A stretch of 64,000 nucleotides of DNA from NCBI RefSeq assembly GCF_020906515.1, contig NC_085851.1:1240001-1304000 (forward strand), given 5' to 3'. Shown here in pieces: positions 59,551-64,000 of this stretch. The stretch is from Vanrija pseudolonga. Lineage: Eukaryota; Basidiomycota; Tremellomycetes; Trichosporonales; Trichosporonaceae. Position numbers and translations under genes: made by a program. The notes under the pieces were generated by a model. That model ran no database searches, was not told the DNA's origin, and worked only from the letters and a program-made list of their open reading frames with translations. Position 1 is the stretch's first letter. Each line of letters opens with the position of its first letter.

Positions 59551-60156
59551 TGTCAGGAGTGGGCTGACCGGTGATGGGGCGCAGCACCCCCTCACGCGGC
59601 CCCACCGCGCACACAACACCGCCCACTCGTCGGAGGAACAGAAGCGTGCGGAGTACTACTCGATTGGTTGATTCAGCTCGGCATTTGCCGCTCTCCCCAA
59701 TTAGTGCTGGGCGTGGGCTGTTCAGCAAACAGATCAGCCGGCAACGGGCGTCGTGGGGCGTTTGGAGCTTGGCGCGCAGCCAGCTACACCCAAAGGAGGA
59801 AGACGGGCGGGGAGACACGAGGTGGGTCGAGTCGACGTCTCTCCTGGTCATGGTGGCCACGAGGTGTTAGACACAGCCAAGCAGCGCAGCCACGCACACA
59901 ACTGCACGAGGCTTGCTGCTGTCGGCTCGAAGAGGAAATAAACCGTCAACAGCAAGTTGCCTCGAGGCTGCCGACCCACTCGACACCCCATACACGCCGA
60001 TCAGGGGTTGCTGCGCGTGTCCGGCGTCCATACGCCCTGGCGATCAGTCAGTCCGCGGCGGCCGCCCCACGGAGACCAGTGCGAACGGGGCATTCGATCT
60101 GAAGGTCTTCATATCCCTAGTCTACTCATGTGATGCACATTTGGCTGTGTGTTTGT

Positions 60157-61019
60157 TTATGCAGTCTCCTCCTCAGCCTTGGGCTGCTTGAAGAAGCGGA
60201 GTCGCCTTTCTTCCCGCTCGGGCCGGGGAGTAGCTTGACGGTCGGTACCGGTGAGGGCCTGCGTGGTGTCAGCTGGCGATCGCTAAACCCGAGAGCTGCA
60301 CTCACGTTTCCGGCGGCCTGGAAGGTGCCGATGAGGGTGGCCATACCGGCGCAGGCGCCAAAGGCGACGGGGAGCGAGCGAGCTGTGTTGGTTAGCGCCG
60401 TGGCACCTATGACGCGTGGCGGGGCGCAGACACATACCGCGGACACCAGCGATGAAGCCAGCAGCGCAGCCTCCAGCAGCACCGTTCAGGGCGTCATCGG
60501 TCTGCATCGGGTCAGTTGGACGTCGCGGTTAGCGCCATCTAACCCACCTCGCGAGTGTTGGCGACGAACGACTGGGTGAACGAGAAGGCGAAGCCCATAG
60601 CGGCTGCGAGGCGTCAGCATTGCAGCTCCTCGGCGTGCAGGCAGTAGCTCCGACGCTCTACTGACCAAAGAAGCCAATGGTACCGCCAGTCCTGGTCACA
60701 ACACCCATCGCTCCACGGTCGTGCCTGCGACAAGTGTCAGTTCGTGGTTCCGACGAGGCATGTCCACGAGCTCTCCGACGAGCTACACCGTGTACGGACG
60801 GCACGGGCGCAAGCGGCCGCAGGGCGGTACGCACTTGTCGAGGGCATTCTGGACGGCGCTGACGAGGAGACCGACACCAGCCGACTGGAGGGTAACGCGC
60901 GCGGCGACGGCGATCGTCGGGTGCTGGTGGTAGAGGTGGGCCTCCTCGAGGGGCGAGTTGGCGATGAAGGCGCTTGGGCGGCCCGTCAGAGGGGGGAGGA
61001 GGGGGTTGGAGCGGGCCAT
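60157..61019 (-). CDS. Complex I Tim17-family subunit (NDUFA11/NUO-21.3-like)
   Basis: A membrane subunit of NADH:ubiquinone oxidoreductase in the inner mitochondrial membrane. The exons read MARSNPLLPPLTGRPSAFIA, HPTIAVAARVTLQSAGVGLLVSAVQNALDK, GAMGVVTRTGGTIGFF, AMGFAFSFTQSFVANTRE, DDALNGAAGGCAAGFIAGVR, and LPVAFGACAGMATLIGTFQAAGN. The glycine-rich GAAGGCAAGF segments are typical of the Tim17/22/23 fold, and the order matches NDUFA11. The C-terminus is basic and acidic (PEREERRLRFFKQPKAEEET). About six short introns split it. A general Tim17 relative is the alternative. It is divergent from UBC8. Confidence 0.8.
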
Positions 61020-61539
61020 TTCGAGGAGACGATAGAGTGGTGTGTAGCGATGGTGGACAGAGGTCGGCCTGGTCTCCAACAACAAGGATCGATCTCGGAC
61101 GTCGTTGAAGCTGCTGCAGTCGGCAGGCAGCTGGCACCCAACGAGCGGAGACGTGAAGCTCAGCCGCCAGGCGCTGGGCACCCCGGAGTGTACCGGGAAA
61201 AGGGGCTGTGGCATGAAGTCAGCCTAACATTTTCAGCCTGACATTGAAAGTTGATTTTACGTAATACTTCCCCTCCGCCTCACGTCACTTGCACACCCGC
61301 CCCGTCCGGTCCAGTGTGGTCGACGGCCACTGCCGCCCCAGCTGGCTGTGGGTGGGTGTGCAGTGAACGCATCTCGCCGCCCTATCTTCATCAACGACCA
61401 TCATCGCCTTCACCCAAACGAGCCACCAAGCACTCTCACACACTCTCACCTGCCCCTCGTCCGGCCTCCTAGCACCGCGACACCCTCATCCCCCTCACCT
61501 ACTCTTCACTCGCGGATACCCATCGCTTCCCACCCACCA
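61020..61539. other. Divergent promoter of the complex I gene and UBC8
   Basis: 520 bases with no gene between two divergent starts. The only ATG near the UBC8 leader is at 61540. Confidence 0.5.
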
Positions 61540-62716
61540 TGATAAGTATCACTACGCGATAGCGGCGGACGCGGGCCGACACACGCCTCCCACCCCACCC
61601 GCCCGCCCATCGCATGCTCCGTGCTGACGACCCCTGCACAGTTCCCCCAAGCGCCGCGTCGACACCGACGTGATGAAGCTGTGAGTGCATTGTTGTGTGG
61701 GCCGTGGGACCCCCGGGCCGCGCTGCATAGACCACGTCCTTGCCACCCACCCGACGGAACCGGACCAGCCGATGGGAGGGGGCGTTGGCTGACCCATTCA
61801 GTCTCATGTCCGACTACCAGGTCACGCTCGTCAACAACAAGATGAACGAGTTCTTCGTCAAGTTCCATGGCCCGGCAGAGAGTGAGTGCTTGCTTCTGCG
61901 CGGGAGTCGGCCGAAGCACCACCACCACGGGATGCATTGTTCTTGACTAGGGTCCGGCTGTGACGACCCTTGGGGTGCTTGGTGCCAATCGACCACTCTA
62001 AATCGCGCGAGCGGAGTTAATATATTGACGCATCTCACAGCTCCGTTTTCAAAGGGCGTCTGGAAGATTCATGTCGAGCTCCCAGAACAGTTCCCGTACA
62101 AGTCGCCAAGCATTGGGTTCATGAACAAGATCTTCCATCCCAACATCGATGAGCTGTGAGTCGGCGGTGACCCCGCCGCCACCAGGAAACACTGACCCTG
62201 ACTCCCCCGCAGAAGTGGAAGTGTCTGCCTCGACGTCATCAACCAGACCTGGTCTCCCATGTTTGGTAAGTGGGCGGGTGCATGGGCCGCAATTGCTTGA
62301 GCGCGCGCGCGCTAACTCGGTGCCCAGAGCTCATCAACATTTTCGAAATCTTCCTCCCGCAACTCCTGCGCTACCCCAACCCTGCCGACCCTCTGAATGG
62401 CGAGGCTGCTGCGCTGCTCATGCGCGACCCCAAGGCTTACGCCAAGAAGGTCGAGACCTATGTCGACAAGTACGCTTCCAACGAGGACGCCGACAAGGCG
62501 GGCGACAATGGCGAGGACGAGCCCATGTCGCGCTCGCACAAGGCATCAGCCTCGAACGGGAACGGCGCGTCGAACGGCAACGGTGCATCGAACGGCAAGG
62601 GTGTCGCTGCGACCCACGCAGAAGACGACGAGGACGAGGATGAGGACGACAACATGAGTGACATGGGAGAGCTGAGTGACGGCGACGACGAGTTCATGGG
62701 TGAGATGGACGATTGA
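61540..62716 (+). CDS. UBC8: Ubiquitin-conjugating enzyme Ubc8 (UBE2H)
   Basis: An E2 enzyme; the yeast orthologue works with the GID E3 in glucose-induced degradation of gluconeogenic enzymes. The exons read [73 protein letters not shown] (HPN motif), [17 protein letters not shown] with the catalytic Cys, and [19 protein letters not shown]. The tail is acidic ([17 protein letters not shown]), as in UBE2H. The body is secure. The first exon is not: ATG at 61540 followed by AAGTATC cannot be joined in frame to the acceptor CACAG at about 61641 by a GT-AG intron, so the exact N-terminus is uncertain. Confidence 0.9.
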
Positions 62717-63444
62717 GTTCGATTCATTCCGGGACCACATGCGTGAGCGCTGGTGTCTGCCAGCGCCGTCACGCCACACGCTTCACTCATTGTCACACGC
62801 CACACGCACCTTTACTCCTCCACCACACCCACCACCATCACCACCGCTCGAGGGTCTATGGCGGCATCCTAAGGGATAGGGCTGTTGATCTTCGAGACTC
62901 GTAGCTTACTGTTGTATGAATTGTGCCATGTTTCAGCGCACTGCGGAGCTTCGGTCGCTTGGTGTTCGGTTGCCGTGGCCACGGTCGCCCGTTGTCCGTT
63001 GTCCGTTGTCCGTTGTCGTGAAACTCGAAGCGGCGCGACGCGAACAGATCTGCGAGTGCGAGAGAAGGGGATGGCGCTTTCGTCAAAGGGACTTGCGCGG
63101 TTCGTCGTGGCTACTGCGCTGTGCGAGGGGGTGGGCTGTATCTCGTCGCCGTCGACAACTCGCTCTTCGTCCCATCTCTCTTCTCCATCTTCACCTTTCA
63201 CCTCACCTCAGCGACAGTCGTGCTGTAGACCAGTACGCCGCGTCGTATTCAAAAGAACCTCTTTCAGTCGGTCGCGCAGGTCGTGGCAAGGCCCGGTTCA
63301 CCACGCTCTCTCAGCCTACCTTCCTTACCTCCCTTCGTCCCTTTACGCCGCCTTGCGCTTCGAGCTCGCTCCACGCCTGTATGCGACCTTTTCCTCCTCC
63401 TCCTCCACCTCCTCCCGATCCCTCCTACCTCAACCTCCCCACCA
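62717..63444. other. Intergenic, UBC8 3' region and partial-gene promoter
   Basis: 728 bases with no gene. It contains a 7-base tandem repeat at 62991 and a C/T-rich leader before 63445. Confidence 0.5.
62991..63018. repeat. GTTGTCC tandem repeat, four units
   Basis: Three perfect GTTGTCC units and a fourth ending in G. Confidence 0.85.
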
Positions 63445-64000
63445 TGTCCCCTGTACCCTCCCCTCATCTCTGGTGAGTTGAACCCGGCACTTGTCGCTCG
63501 GCCCAGGACCTCAAGAGGGTCTGTGCCTTGCTGACGCGCCGCCCAGGAAGCGTGGCGGCTCAAGCCCTACCACCACGGCCCTTATCGTGGCAGCTGCGCT
63601 CGTCATAACCATCGCAGTGGTCCTCCTCGTCGCAATCCTGTACTCGTGCCGCTCCGACTGCGCGTCCTCCTCGACCCGGCGATGGCACATCGGCCGCCGC
63701 TCAGTCGACACCACCCAAACCGCGTCGATCGCGTCTTGCTCCTCGTGGCACGTATACCCGGAGCCTGCGACCTCGATCGGCGGCTGCTCCGGAATGGTGC
63801 TCGACTCTGCGCTCACCCACGCGATCGGCATGCCACCAGCCTACATCCCTTACCGCGGGCCTATCGAGCCGCCGCCGCTGCCTTACCCCGAGAAGACTGC
63901 GTGGCGCGACCGCGACCTGCCACCCGTGCCGCCTGTTCCTGCGCGCCGCCCGCCTCTGATCAACGAGGACAACCTACTCGGACTCTCCTTTACATCGGAT
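63445..64000 (+). CDS. Single-pass membrane protein, C-terminus off the window
   Basis: Exon 1 (63445-63473, ten codons) joins exon 2 at 63547 by a GTGAGT...CCCAG intron in phase 2. The N-terminus is short (MSPVPSPHLWKRGGSSPTTT), then one transmembrane helix (ALIVAAALVITIAVVLLVAILY) with Cys/Ser/Arg after it (SCRSDCASSSTRRW). The rest, to the window edge, is Ser/Pro-rich with a PPPLPYPEKTAW and [12 protein letters not shown] proline segment, likely cytosolic. No family is recognised. The frame is open at the edge, so the gene continues. The leader before it is C/T-rich. Confidence 0.65.

Larger units (their letters stand above)
58426..60156. other. Long intergenic region, RRM-gene leader and complex I gene 3' region
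   Basis: 1.7 kb with no supportable gene. From left: GA-rich leader of the RRM gene, a run of 13 G at 58606-58618, an (ACGC)7 repeat, a GT run near 59125-59139, and an 18-base inverted repeat (arms at 59382 and 59533). Confidence 0.45.

Overview
This window is nuclear DNA from a basidiomycete yeast, most likely a tremellomycete and possibly a Trichosporonales relative. The genus is an inference. The signs are GC-rich coding sequence, many very short introns (about 30-60 bases, GTGAGT-type donors, CTGAC/CTAAC branch sites), intron-bearing nuclear tRNAs, a dispersed 5S rRNA gene, and a gene set of fungal orthologues. There is no operon structure, no CRISPR array and no recognisable transposon or provirus. 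All coding models below were built by reading exons and joining them at GT-AG sites, so most span several reading frames.

Layout, left to right. 0.3-3.1 kb: a small unknown protein and a secreted calpain-like protein, both minus. 3.4-10.9 kb: three minus genes, the splicing factor Cwf19, importin alpha and the mitochondrial tRNA t6A enzyme Qri7. 11.3-12.15 kb: an RNA polymerase III island with tRNA-Asn(GTT), 5S rRNA and tRNA-Leu(AAG). 12.3-14.3 kb: an SLC41/MgtE-type cation transporter. 14.4-17.9 kb: the replisome hub Ctf4/Mcl1, divergent from the mitoribosomal protein mL54. 18.9-21.2 kb: a JTB-like membrane protein divergent from proteasome ATPase Rpt6. 21.3-25.6 kb: UNC-50/Gmh1 divergent from pyruvate decarboxylase.

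26.3-36.2 kb: an oversized Rab-like GTPase with a long upstream non-coding region, then cohesin regulator Pds5. 36.6-37.5 kb: an acidic unknown protein. 37.7-41.3 kb: the cargo receptor Erv29/SURF4 and Arp6. 41.5-44.4 kb: a WW-domain Arg/Asp/Pro-rich protein. 44.9-46.7 kb: a tandem pair of TXNDC17-like thioredoxin-fold genes. 47.4-51.0 kb: a TBC/EF-hand Rab GAP. 52.7-54.8 kb: a mucin-like type I membrane protein. 55.1-58.4 kb: a mitochondrial protein of unknown role and a two-RRM protein. 60.2-62.7 kb: a complex I Tim17-family subunit divergent from the E2 enzyme Ubc8. 63.4 kb to the end: a partial single-pass membrane protein.

The genes are mostly housekeeping: mRNA splicing, nuclear import, tRNA modification, replication and cohesion, proteasome/ubiquitin, ER-Golgi traffic, mitochondrial translation and respiration, and fermentation. 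Less ordinary loci are the tandem thioredoxin-fold pair, the Rab-like GTPase split by a roughly 320-residue insertion, the secreted calpain-like protein with its repeated GTGAAGGGG promoter motif, the mucin-like membrane proteins, and the uncertain first exon of UBC8. I found no clear multi-gene novel system; these single loci are the best candidates for a second look.
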